From: Candidatus Peregrinibacteria bacterium Greene1014_49
GTDB taxonomy: Bacteria > Patescibacteriota > Gracilibacteria > Peribacterales > Peribacteraceae
DNA: 34,538 nucleotides
Direction: 5' to 3'
NCBI GenBank assembly: GCA_007376635.1
Contig: VMGQ01000002.1
Coordinates: 1 to 34,538 of the forward strand
The notes below the pieces were generated by a model. The model was not told the origin of the DNA. It did no database searches and worked only from the letters and a program-made list of their open reading frames with translations. The position numbers and the translations under genes were made by a program. This document shows, piece after piece, positions 9,322-18,231 of the stretch. Numbering within the stretch: position 1 is the first letter of the stretch; each line of letters opens with the position of its first letter.

Positions 9322-9843
9322 ATGGCACATCGCCAAAACTCTAAGCGCTATGAACGTCTCGTCGCAGCCTTCTCCGCTTCCGCATTTGCTCTCCTTGTGA
9401 CCGTAAGTACAGAGAGCACTGCATCGACAAGCGCAGGTCTTACGACGAAAACACGATCTGTCATCCGAACGACACCAAGTTCAAGCGTGCGGCAGACGAC
9501 GCCATCTCAGCCATCACGAGCAACTGCGACACCTATGCGAGAGAGCATTGAGACTGAGGAAACTGGTTCTGCATACATTGAAGAATACGGATCGTCATAC
9601 CACCGCGCTTCCCCGGTATGCCTCTGTGGATGCACCACATCGGACGCTGGCTCCCTCTGCCCAGTACGCACCGAGAATGGCGTGTGTCCGTTCTCCTCAA
9701 GATACGCTATCGCAGCGAGCGGCGAAGATGACTGCTCTGAGTTCTTGGCTAGAAGCGGAACAACCTGTGTTGGATATGACAGCAGCAATGCAACACGAAC
9801 TGGAACGCACATGATCTGCAGTAAAGCAGTGTTGCCGGATTGA
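9322..9843 (+). CDS. Secreted Cys-rich hypothetical protein
   Basis: Signal-peptide-like N-terminus from ATG 9322 (RYERLVAAFSASAFALLVTVSTESTAS); C-terminal VCLCGCTTSDAGSLCP...; AT-rich upstream region. Confidence 0.6.
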   Translation: MAHRQNSKRYERLVAAFSASAFALLVTVSTESTASTSAGLTTKTRSVIRTTPSSSVRQTTPSQPSRATATPMRESIETEETGSAYIEEYGSSYHRASPVCLCGCTTSDAGSLCPVRTENGVCPFSSRYAIAASGEDDCSEFLARSGTTCVGYDSSNATRTGTHMICSKAVLPD

Positions 9844-10403
9844 TGCGCCCTAACGCATCTCAACATTGAATGGCATGATGACAACTCCGACACCGGATGA
9901 AGACAATTTCAGAATACAATATGCGAATATCTTTCATCCTGAAGCCATAATATTCACGTCAAATATTGTATAACTTTTGTATTCATAACACATCCAATTC
10001 CCAGCGCTATGCCGAAGATTTGCGCAAATTTCCGGTGCGCGTACGATAACATGATTTGCACACAGCAAATCTCAGCCATCAGCCTTCGTCCGCCTCAGGC
10101 GGATGTAGCCCTCGTTCCTTCATTACAGAGAACACCCATACAAACACTCCTACGCGTTAAGCGCAGGAGATCGCTCTCCAAGTTCGTGATTGCCGGCTCA
10201 GGTGCCAGCATTCGCGCAATCCCCCACTCCCCAGCGTGATCTAAGCCTTAGGCTTACGCATCGCCACCACGGGGAACTCGCCAGGCCATGAGGATAAACA
10301 AGCGGCCAGAGGAGGGCACAAACGGGAACCTGTCCCAACTTCTCTCTTGTCTCTAGGAAGCTCTTGCTCTCCAAAGCGACACAAGAGAAACACACATACA
10401 AAG

Positions 10404-10425
10404 AGACCCCATCGGGGTCTTTTTG
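10404..10425 (+). terminator. Rho-independent terminator
   Basis: agacccc-atc-ggggtctttttg. Confidence 0.8.
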
Positions 10426-10541
10426 TTATAAGAATAATAAATAAACTTTTGTCGAGTGCAGGATTTACTAATACCACAAATCTTTTCACATACTCCTGCA
10501 ATTGTTTCACTTCTTGGCCAGCCGTACGGTAACGCACTTCC

Positions 10542-10967
10542 ATGACTTCACGTGCATTCGCCACCGGCCTGCTGAGCGCTCTCTTCGCGCTTATGCCTAT
10601 CACAGGGTTTGCCCACCATGATGGGGGTTTCGACGACTATTCGTACGATGACCTCTATGACAATGTCGGTGCATACGATGATCCCTATCATGTGCAATAC
10701 GGCTCCACGTATTACGGCAATAACTATCGATCCAATGACTATTTTTACGACGAGCGATATGGCAATTCTCGAGATACCTATAATCCCCAATACACCATGC
10801 CGGGATTCCGCTGCTACTACTGGGGCAGAGATGGCACCTGCATGAACTATTCCTACCGCCAAGCACCTTCTTACTACGGCGGCTCTCCCTATGGATATAA
10901 CAACTACGGCTATCAGAACAACAACTACGGATATCGCAGTCGCTGTAACTACCAAGAGTGCTATTAA
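10542..10967 (+). CDS. Tyr/Asn-rich secreted protein
   Basis: Signal peptide MTSRAFATGLLSALFALMPITGFAHH; Tyr/Asn/Asp-rich body, CYYWGRDGTC, NNYGYQNNNYGYRSRC. Confidence 0.75.
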   Translation: MTSRAFATGLLSALFALMPITGFAHHDGGFDDYSYDDLYDNVGAYDDPYHVQYGSTYYGNNYRSNDYFYDERYGNSRDTYNPQYTMPGFRCYYWGRDGTCMNYSYRQAPSYYGGSPYGYNNYGYQNNNYGYRSRCNYQECY

Positions 10968-10999
10968 TATCATTGTCCCACTATTTTCCTTCCCCACGT

Positions 11000-11362
11000 A
11001 TGTTCCCTCGTCTCCTCACCATCGGCTCCGCTCTCGTTTCCCTCGTCGCTGCCTTCGCTGCCTTCACAGCGAGCGCTGAGGCGAGTTACTACTACGACGA
11101 ATCCGCCTACAACCGTCCGACCCCCTGCTACCAGTACGACGGCCAAGGACACTGCGTCTCCAGCGGTACGCGCTACCGCGCTCGTACCACGTACAACAGA
11201 ACCTACAACGGATCGGCCTACAACAATCAATATCCTTATGGTTACACAAACTACGGCAGCAACGGTTACTACCGCCCGGTCGATAACTACTACCCGAACA
11301 GAAACAACGGCTGTTACTGGTACTACGGAAGCTACCGATGTGATAACAAGTGCAATCACTGA
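11000..11362 (+). CDS. Tyr/Asn-rich secreted protein, likely relative of preceding
   Basis: MFPRLLTIGSALVSLVAAFAAFTASAEASYYYDES...CYQYDGQGHC...GCYWYYGSYRCDNKC. Confidence 0.75.
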   Translation: MFPRLLTIGSALVSLVAAFAAFTASAEASYYYDESAYNRPTPCYQYDGQGHCVSSGTRYRARTTYNRTYNGSAYNNQYPYGYTNYGSNGYYRPVDNYYPNRNNGCYWYYGSYRCDNKCNH

Positions 11363-11386
11363 TAAGCGGATCAATGCAATCGTAAG

Positions 11387-11412
11387 CACCCGCCACAAGG
11401 CGGGTGTTTTTT
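11387..11412 (+). terminator. Rho-independent terminator
   Basis: cacccgcc-acaa-ggcgggtgttttttt. Confidence 0.85.
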
Positions 11413-11458
11413 TCATCCCGTATTTCTCTTCTCTTCCCCTTCTCCCTATACTTTTTTC

Positions 11459-11845
11459 ATGTTCCGCATTGTCCGCAGTCTTGGCTACGCTCTTGAGGGT
11501 CTTAAGCACGCTCTGATCCACGAACGCAATCTGCAGCTCTTCGTGCTCGGATACGCAGCAGTACTTGTCTGTGCAACAACTCTCTCTCTGGAGCGCTGGG
11601 AATGGACCGCACTCATGGTCAGCGGTGGTGCCTTCATAGCGGTAGAGCTCTTCAATACCGCCTTGGAACGCCTAACAGATGCGGTGGACAGTCTCCCCAG
11701 AGAAAGTGCGAATGTCCTCCTCCATCATTCCATGAAAGCGGCAAAGGACGTTGCTGCGGCTGCCGCACTGGCGGGCTTGGCAGTGGTGGCCATGACGGTA
11801 CTCCTCGTGGCGCTCCCCCACCTTTTCCCCCTTGGTAGACCATAA
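11459..11845 (+). CDS. dgkA: Diacylglycerol/undecaprenol kinase
   Basis: GLKHALIHERNLQLFV, AVELFNTALERLTDAVDS, KAAKDVAAAAALAGLAVV. Confidence 0.9.
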   Translation: MFRIVRSLGYALEGLKHALIHERNLQLFVLGYAAVLVCATTLSLERWEWTALMVSGGAFIAVELFNTALERLTDAVDSLPRESANVLLHHSMKAAKDVAAAAALAGLAVVAMTVLLVALPHLFPLGRP

Positions 11846-12344
11846 ATGATTCCCCGACACTTCTCCTACCTTCTCCACCCAACCGTGAAGATCTTAAAAA
11901 ATGCTGAGCGTTTTCACCGAAGGCAAAAGGCTCGGATACTGTTCCCGTGATGTTGACCGGTTGCTGCGTACTGATCCCCCCACCTGTATTCCGACTCTCT
12001 GTAGACACCGCAATAATTTCTCCACGACTAGTCCCAACAGTGGAGCCGGAATGTGCGCCTGCCTGTCTAGGAGGCAGGCGAACGATACCGCTGTCTCCAC
12101 CATTCCCTTCACTACACGCCAGTCGTTCACGCCAGCCCTCTGTGTGCGGTTGATAATACGGAAGAGGCCCAAACATCCCACACCGGATGTAATCGGGTAA
12201 CGGACCGAGAGCGCCTAAGAAATGATCGTTCGTTGGAGCATTTGCAGCATGTACCGGCTCCGCTCCGGCAAAGAGGTGAATGATGATCGCGCAGCATGTC
12301 AGGATGAACATAGGAGGAGCACAGTACTCCATATGATCATGCAT
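11652..12344 (-). CDS. Putative secreted protein, 230 aa; 3' part antisense to dgkA
   Basis: Signal-like MFILTCCAIIIHLFAGAEPVHAA; start overlaps the ATPase stop with an SD-like ggaggaa. The C-terminal part overlapping dgkA is uncertain. Confidence 0.5.
   Translation of the reverse strand: MHDHMEYCAPPMFILTCCAIIIHLFAGAEPVHAANAPTNDHFLGALGPLPDYIRCGMFGPLPYYQPHTEGWRERLACSEGNGGDSGIVRLPPRQAGAHSGSTVGTSRGEIIAVSTESRNTGGGISTQQPVNITGTVSEPFAFGENAQHFLRSSRLGGEGRRSVGESFMVYQGGKGGGAPRGVPSWPPLPSPPVRQPQQRPLPLSWNDGGGHSHFLWGDCPPHLLGVPRRY
12056..12080. repeat. 9-bp hairpin cgcctgcct-gtctagg-aggcaggcg
   Basis: Direct reading; falls inside the putative 230-aa secreted protein gene. Confidence 0.7.
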
Positions 12345-15069
12345 TTCCTCCCTTTTTCTTCTTCTCCACTTCCGCCAGCAACGTCTTACTGGGTGGCGGC
12401 ACGCCTCCCGAAGCCTCCAGTTTCTTCTCGAGATCTTTCATCTTACCCATATCTTGCTCCGTGAGCACTTCCCCGAGCAATGCCCTCTTACGCAGAGCAT
12501 TGAAATCATTCGTCCACATTTCTTTGTCGCGCCACTTGCGGTACTCCTCAAGCGACATCTTCTTTTCCCGTGCTTTCTTCTTCTCCTCCTCTTCCTTCTC
12601 TTTTGCCTTTTCAACAGACTTTACGGCAACCCTTCCCTCCTTTGCCGATTCTGCCCAGCGTTTGATTTTATCTTCCACGACTGCCCGTTTTTCACTGTAA
12701 CGCTCGCGCGAAAGTCTTCGTATGATCTCGACACGTTTGCTGTCTTGATCGAAAGCCGGAGGGGGAAGGGTACTCACGGAGAAGGGCTTGCTCGGGATAC
12801 CATCGATCATCAAACGCATGTACGCATGGTACTTCGGAAGACTCAGGATATCTTTTTCGACGACCATTTCTTCAAATTGCTTGCTGAGCTCCTCGGCATC
12901 ATCGGAACCAACTTGGAAGCTGGTCATGGTGCCCACGTTTCCAAAGACCGCATCCTGGAGCTTCGTGCTTTTATCACCAATCAGAAGCTGCGCGACGTAC
13001 TGGTTGGCCATTGTCAGGCTCAGACGATACTTGCGAGCCTCAGAGAGGATCGTGGCAAAGGATTCTGTTGCAAAGTTCTGAAACTCATCAACGTACAGGA
13101 AGAAATCGCGGCGTTCTTTCTCCGGAATATCGGCTCTGCTCATCGCTTCGAGCTGAAACTTGGTCACGAGCATGGAACCAAGGAAACCGGAGGTATCTTC
13201 GCCGAGCTTTCCCTTACTCAAGTTCACGAGAATGATTTTCCCGGTGTCCATCGCGTGGCGGATATCCACGGTACTTGTCACCTGTCCAATGATATTTCTG
13301 ATGAGCGGTGTGGAGAGGAGTTGCCCCACTTTGTTCTGAATCGCGGCGATGGCTTCCGTACGATATTTTTCGCTCCAGGAAGCGTATTCGTCCTCCCAGA
13401 AACTCCGAACCAATGGGTCAGATAAGCGTGAGACTACTTTTCCCCGGTACGCGTCATCAGCAAACATGCGCATGATGCCAAGCATGGAAGATCCTTCGGT
13501 CTGCAAAAGCGCGAGAAGAGTATTGCGAAGAATGTGTTCCATACGTCCGCTCCATACGTCCGGCCAGAGCTTGGTAAACACACTCATGATTCCTGATGCC
13601 ACAAGCGGCTGCTGGTCTCTATCTCTGCACTCAAGAATATTGAAGGAAATGGGGAAATCTTTGTCCGAAGGATCAAAGAGAATGACATCGTTGCTGCGTT
13701 CTTTGGGAATGAATTTCATCACGGCATCGACAAGATCTCCGTGCGGATCGATGAGCCCAATCCCCCGCCCTGCGTGGATATCGGAGAAGAGCATATTTTC
13801 CAGAAGTGTGGATTTACCCATACCCGTCTTTCCAATGATGTAGATATGACGACGGCGATCATCCGTCTTGATGCCGAATTTCGTCCGTGCACCGCGGAAT
13901 ACGGCTTCGCCGAGCAGTGTGAGGTGCTTCGATTCGTCTTTTTCTTCCACCGGCGTCTTTGGCGGAACGGGAAGATTGATCGGCGGTTCGAGCTTCTTAG
14001 AAAGCACCCAATCAATGTTCGGCGTCTGCACCATCGCGGTGGGAAGATGCCAAAGTGTTGCGATTTCCTCCACAGAAAGGACATACGGATGAATCGTAAA
14101 CCCGAGCGGAATCTTCTCGGTCACGGTAGGGGTGAGCAAGCGAAAGGCATTCGTATGGGGAAGCGCAAACTGCCGGAAACTTCCGACAATTTCCTGAAGC
14201 TTCTGCATACCCTCTAAGCGATGCCCCTTGGGAACAATGACGCTCAAGCGGACATTGCAGATAAAGAGCAGTCTGTTGACCTTGTCTTGCGCCGCAGCAA
14301 TGGAGTCTTCACGATCGTGGTTTCTCGCTGTGACATGCTCATGCTCATCCGGGTCACTGCTCATGGGCTCATCGGAAAGCATCGACGTCGATCCCGCCAA
14401 AAATTTAGAGAACCCCGGCCATGCGCGGAATCCTCCCATGAATATCGAGATCGGAAGGAATGCGAGCCGACGCCATCCGCGAGCGAGCTGTACACGGGCG
14501 AAGAGATTGGCATACCGCTCGGACATGGAAGACATTCCTTTTTGGAGCAACGGCAGAAAGCGCCATGCGCGCTTGCGATAGCTGCCACCGATGGGTTTAA
14601 AGACCACTTGCACATGTCCACGCATTCCGGGGATGTCATTGCGGGCGAGAGCTGAGCTGACACCCGCTATCGGACTCATGTTTACGCGACTGAGAAGATC
14701 ATCGAATTGCGGATGTCGCTTGATCGGATAAATTTCCGGTTCTTTGAGCGCTAAATCCATCGTCACGACTTCTTCATCCTCGCGCGTGGCAAACGGATCT
14801 GCATCGACTTCCCGGTCGATATCAATCTCCGGATACTGTGCATACATCTGGCTTTGAGCAAGCTGTGCAGCCACTTCGGTCGCTCGTATGAAGAACGCGA
14901 TACGCCCGTCTCCGCCCATTCCCACTTCAAACTGCACCAGAGCATTCTTGCCCCTGAGCGCATGCAACGCAGCGATAGCAGACTCGGCATAGAGCGGACC
15001 TCTGGGGGTTTCTTTTTCCCCTTCTTTGGCCGGACGAATGCGGAGGATGACTTGTGGTGAATCCGTCAT
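12337..15069 (-). CDS. Type IV secretion/conjugation ATPase (TraD/TraG/VirD4-like)
   Basis: HIYIIGKTGMGKSTLLENMLFSDIHAGRGIGLIDPHGDLVD; FFLYVDEFQNFATESFATILSEARKYRLSLTMANQYVAQL. Confidence 0.88.
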   Translation of the reverse strand: MTDSPQVILRIRPAKEGEKETPRGPLYAESAIAALHALRGKNALVQFEVGMGGDGRIAFFIRATEVAAQLAQSQMYAQYPEIDIDREVDADPFATREDEEVVTMDLALKEPEIYPIKRHPQFDDLLSRVNMSPIAGVSSALARNDIPGMRGHVQVVFKPIGGSYRKRAWRFLPLLQKGMSSMSERYANLFARVQLARGWRRLAFLPISIFMGGFRAWPGFSKFLAGSTSMLSDEPMSSDPDEHEHVTARNHDREDSIAAAQDKVNRLLFICNVRLSVIVPKGHRLEGMQKLQEIVGSFRQFALPHTNAFRLLTPTVTEKIPLGFTIHPYVLSVEEIATLWHLPTAMVQTPNIDWVLSKKLEPPINLPVPPKTPVEEKDESKHLTLLGEAVFRGARTKFGIKTDDRRRHIYIIGKTGMGKSTLLENMLFSDIHAGRGIGLIDPHGDLVDAVMKFIPKERSNDVILFDPSDKDFPISFNILECRDRDQQPLVASGIMSVFTKLWPDVWSGRMEHILRNTLLALLQTEGSSMLGIMRMFADDAYRGKVVSRLSDPLVRSFWEDEYASWSEKYRTEAIAAIQNKVGQLLSTPLIRNIIGQVTSTVDIRHAMDTGKIILVNLSKGKLGEDTSGFLGSMLVTKFQLEAMSRADIPEKERRDFFLYVDEFQNFATESFATILSEARKYRLSLTMANQYVAQLLIGDKSTKLQDAVFGNVGTMTSFQVGSDDAEELSKQFEEMVVEKDILSLPKYHAYMRLMIDGIPSKPFSVSTLPPPAFDQDSKRVEIIRRLSRERYSEKRAVVEDKIKRWAESAKEGRVAVKSVEKAKEKEEEEKKKAREKKMSLEEYRKWRDKEMWTNDFNALRKRALLGEVLTEQDMGKMKDLEKKLEASGGVPPPSKTLLAEVEKKKKGGNA

Positions 15070-15128
15070 GTCTCAAACAGTGTAGCGAGAAAGGCAGGAG
15101 GTTGCAGGTTTCATGAAATCTGCAACGT

Positions 15129-15842
15129 TCATGCTTCTCGTAAAAGCCCTGCCGCCATGTCTAATGCCGCCGTATTAAACGCGTAATCCATCCGCATAGG
15201 ACCAAGAATTCCGATCGCGCCTTTCTCGCCGCGCACGGCGTACTCGGTTACAAGAATGGCGCAGCTTTGCACCTGCGGCAGAACATGCTCATCGCCGATG
15301 TAGTAACGGACAGTATCATCAATCTCCAGATTGCGGAGAACACCATCGAAATGTTCCTCGAGAGCCTCAGCAATCCCCATCGCAAGTGCTGGGTTTGTTA
15401 CATACTCCGGCTGCCGAAACAGATTATGGAAACCCAGATAGTAGACCTGACGCTTATGCGGCACAGAGGCAAACACGACATTTGGCGTCATGTGGGCAAG
15501 CATCGTAATAGCCTCATAGACACGCTCTTGATCCTTGCGGTGGAAGTACTGTTCTTTCAAAGCATCAAACCGCGTGCGCACGGCTTTTTCGTGCGTCGTC
15601 GGCTTCATGTATTGCTTCACATACAATCGGTACCCCTCCGCAGTTGGCACGCGGCCGGCAGAGGTATGGGGCTGCTCGATCACGCCTTCATCGCTGAGTG
15701 CACGCATTTCATTGCGAATTGTGGCTCCTGATACCAAAAAATCCCCTGCTGCCAGGATATGCTTACTCCCGACCGGTTCGGCCGATCGGATGAATTCCTC
15801 AATAATGGCCGTTAGAAGCCTCGCCTGGCGTTCGTTCATCAT
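15129..15842 (-). CDS. hrcA: Heat-inducible transcription repressor HrcA (short form)
   Basis: NERQARLLTAIIEEFIRSAEPVGSKHI...VSGATIRNEMRALSDEGVIEQPHTSAGRVPTAEGYRLYV; ends GAIGILGPMRMDYAF. Confidence 0.93.
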   Translation of the reverse strand: MMNERQARLLTAIIEEFIRSAEPVGSKHILAAGDFLVSGATIRNEMRALSDEGVIEQPHTSAGRVPTAEGYRLYVKQYMKPTTHEKAVRTRFDALKEQYFHRKDQERVYEAITMLAHMTPNVVFASVPHKRQVYYLGFHNLFRQPEYVTNPALAMGIAEALEEHFDGVLRNLEIDDTVRYYIGDEHVLPQVQSCAILVTEYAVRGEKGAIGILGPMRMDYAFNTAALDMAAGLLREA

Positions 15843-15849
15843 GAAAAGT

Positions 15850-15876
15850 ATAGCAGTCAAGTGGGGAGAGTGCTAG
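15850..15876 (-). promoter_or_regulatory. CIRCE-like operator overlapping the hrcA -10 box
   Basis: Minus strand CTAGCACTC-N9-GACTGCTAT against CIRCE TTAGCACTC-N9-GAGTGCTAA (3 mismatches, exact 9-nt spacer). Confidence 0.8.
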
Positions 15877-15923
15877 AAGAATGGGACTCTTGCAACTGCG
15901 GTAACCGCTCAATTGCATCCCTG

Positions 15924-16535
15924 CTAATTCAGCTTGGACTCAATCGCTTTTAAGGCTTTGCCATCTTCGTTCTTTTCCGATGCTTCTTTTTGCTGTTTAG
16001 CTGCCTTCTTCAATGCATTAAGCACATCTAGGCGAGATTCAGAGAATGGACTTTCCACAATCTTTGCAAGCACACCCATACATTCATTGCGCAATCGTCT
16101 GTCCCTTGCATGAGTAATTTTTCCGGATTGTATAGCAGATATTTCATCGAAAACGTCTGATCGATAAGCATCTCCCCTGAGCCGAACACGGTCATCAGCT
16201 TCGCGAAAGTGCAAATCAATAATTGGGCCGATGACATTGAGCGGAAGTGTTCTACCAAGTGCGAAAATTTGCTTTTTTTCCTCTGCAACATTGATAGCGT
16301 ACGCTTGAATTATAATAAGTGCTTTATCAGCATTCACTTCCCCGGACTCAATGACTTGTTTCAGAGTTACATCATTGTGTTTGACCAGTAGAGCTGTTGC
16401 CTTTCCCATTGCACGACCCTGATCCTCTTCATTCATAGTTTTAACAGCTTGCTCAATGTCTTTCCATGATGTTTCCGGAGCGGCCTCGCGGACAGCATCT
16501 AACTTTCCATCCAGACCATCTTTAACAGGTTCCAT
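15924..16535 (-). CDS. Hypothetical protein, 203 aa
   Basis: Charged, helical-looking ORF starting MEPVKDGLDGKLDAVREAAPETSWKDIEQAV; no family recognised. Confidence 0.7.
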   Translation of the reverse strand: MEPVKDGLDGKLDAVREAAPETSWKDIEQAVKTMNEEDQGRAMGKATALLVKHNDVTLKQVIESGEVNADKALIIIQAYAINVAEEKKQIFALGRTLPLNVIGPIIDLHFREADDRVRLRGDAYRSDVFDEISAIQSGKITHARDRRLRNECMGVLAKIVESPFSESRLDVLNALKKAAKQQKEASEKNEDGKALKAIESKLN

Positions 16536-16575
16536 AGAGTTGTGTGTATGTGAATATAAAACTCTTTCTATAGTA

Positions 16576-16591
16576 CTCTCTCTCTCTCTCT
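16576..16591. repeat. (CT)8 microsatellite upstream of the 203-aa CDS
   Basis: tactctctctctctctctgg. Confidence 0.9.
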
Positions 16592-16644
16592 GGAATTCAA
16601 GTTCTCCTTTTAAACAAGAATTCTGTATATATCCACAAATCCCA

Positions 16645-17406
16645 CTATCCCCTCATATTCTTCGCCATCCACATTTCCAGATTACACCCCCCAAACGTTA
16701 CTATCTCCACAAGTCGGCTCGTCGTATGCAGCGGACCATAGATCCACTTCTCCATCTTCTCTTCTTCCTGTACCTCCTCTGGAGAAGGTGCAGCCGCCTC
16801 GACGACATCAATCAAAAAAGGCGTCAGACGCTCCCGAATCATACACCCCCACAGAGCCACACTCTCCGGAAGATCCGTGCGTACGGACTGCTCTCTCACA
16901 GCTTCTTCTTGAAACATCCGCTCGGTGCGGGAATGGTGATACCGATGTGTCACTGCTACCACGTCACCGCCACCCGCAATACGGAGAATGGCACGCACTT
17001 CTTCGATGGTGCAATGCGAAACGGATCGAATGATTGGCGGAGGAATCCCTTCGAGCACTTCTGCAGGAACGACACCGTTCCAAATTGCATTCATAATACG
17101 TCCACCATCCATCGGCATTCCTCCAACATTCTGTGGACATCCTTCGACGGATAGTAAATGCACGGGACGCCGGCCGTGGTTCCAGTTCGCGATTGCTGCA
17201 CTGGTAATCCCTCGTGCGATGTCTTGAGCGAGTGCGGGATGCCTTGACCGTGCCTCTCGCATAAGTTGAACATACCGCTCGAGCATGATCGGTTCATGCG
17301 TCGTCGGATCTTGTCGCGTCATGAGTGCTATCGCCTCTTGGTCATTCGTATGAATGGTGCCTTTGAACATTGGCGCGATGAAGAGTGGTTTTTCTTTCAA
17401 TGGCAT
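16645..17406 (-). CDS. Hypothetical protein, weak DUF218-like C-terminal half
   Basis: TIEEVRAILRIAGGGDVVAVTHRYHHSRTERMFQEE resembles the DUF218 VTxxxHxxRa segment. Confidence 0.55.
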   Translation of the reverse strand: MPLKEKPLFIAPMFKGTIHTNDQEAIALMTRQDPTTHEPIMLERYVQLMREARSRHPALAQDIARGITSAAIANWNHGRRPVHLLSVEGCPQNVGGMPMDGGRIMNAIWNGVVPAEVLEGIPPPIIRSVSHCTIEEVRAILRIAGGGDVVAVTHRYHHSRTERMFQEEAVREQSVRTDLPESVALWGCMIRERLTPFLIDVVEAAAPSPEEVQEEEKMEKWIYGPLHTTSRLVEIVTFGGCNLEMWMAKNMRG

Positions 17407-17409
17407 ATA

Positions 17410-17449
17410 TTGACTTTAAGATACTAATTACTAAAATGTCAATTAGTAT
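17410..17449. promoter_or_regulatory. Overlapping divergent promoters with 9-bp inverted repeat
   Basis: Plus: TTGACT-N16-TAAAAT then ATG at 17448. Minus: TTGACA. Inverted repeat atactaatt (17421-17429) / aattagtat (17441-17449). Confidence 0.6.
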
Positions 17450-18143
17450 GGGGATACTCGATGAACTCAAGAATTTCGGCTCTCTGGTCTATACCGTTGG
17501 TGACGGCTGCCCGCCGAATGCGGATGGCCTCAATGCATTGAGCCGAGCAAATGCAGAGCGTGCTGCCCAAGTGGCAAATCTGCATCCCGATAGCATCCTC
17601 TTTATCGCGGGAGGCAATGGCGGGCAAACCAGCAGACGAGGATACAAAATAGAGGGATACCTCACAGAAGCGGAGCGTATGGCCTCATACATCAAGAGAG
17701 AATTCCATGGTCACATTCCCATCATCACCGACTGCGACCCGGGATTTCTGAATCGCTTCGAAGAAGTACAACCACCAATCCTCCCATCCACAAACACCAT
17801 AGAAAACAGCCGTAACGCCGCACATCTGATTTCCGCGAACGATAATTTTCGTAGCTGCGATATCGTTGCCGAACGTATGCATCTGCCACGCGTGATAGGA
17901 ACATTCCGGAGAGAAATGCAGCGTATTTGTCATGATCGTCATCTGCAGCTCCACAGTCATCCCGTTGATGCTGCATTTGAGATGGACAACGACCAATGGC
18001 ATTTGCAATCCAGGTTGCAGTTTCAACTCTGGAATGCGCTCAGTTGCATGCATCATCTGCTGATGGGAGCAGTACCAAGAGCGGAGTTTGTGAAAGAAAT
18101 GGTAACGGGAAACCGATACCGGAATTTGGAAGATCGCAGATGA
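17448..18143 (+). CDS. DUF218/YdcF-like protein
   Basis: VYTVGDGCPPNADGLNALSRANAERAAQV...ILFIAGG...EAERMASYIKREF...STNTIENSRNAAHLI...VAERMHLPRVIGTFRREM. Confidence 0.65.
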   Translation: MGILDELKNFGSLVYTVGDGCPPNADGLNALSRANAERAAQVANLHPDSILFIAGGNGGQTSRRGYKIEGYLTEAERMASYIKREFHGHIPIITDCDPGFLNRFEEVQPPILPSTNTIENSRNAAHLISANDNFRSCDIVAERMHLPRVIGTFRREMQRICHDRHLQLHSHPVDAAFEMDNDQWHLQSRLQFQLWNALSCMHHLLMGAVPRAEFVKEMVTGNRYRNLEDRR

Positions 18144-18144
18144 T

Positions 18145-18229
18145 ATAGCCGCACGCCTCCACGGGTGCGGAACATACAGACCTGCGGCATATCCAACAAT
18201 CGCCGCACGCCAGTAGGCGGTGCGGCTAT
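18145..18229. terminator. Nested inverted repeats between convergent genes (bidirectional terminator-like)
   Basis: atagccgcac...gtgcggctat outer arms, with internal ccgcac..gtgcgg and gccgcacgcc-agta-ggcggtgcggc. Confidence 0.6.
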
Positions 18230-18231
18230 TC

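Noticed and set aside
12454-13425. 323-aa plus-strand ORF opposite the secretion ATPase
   Set aside because: Antisense shadow of a strongly supported CDS.
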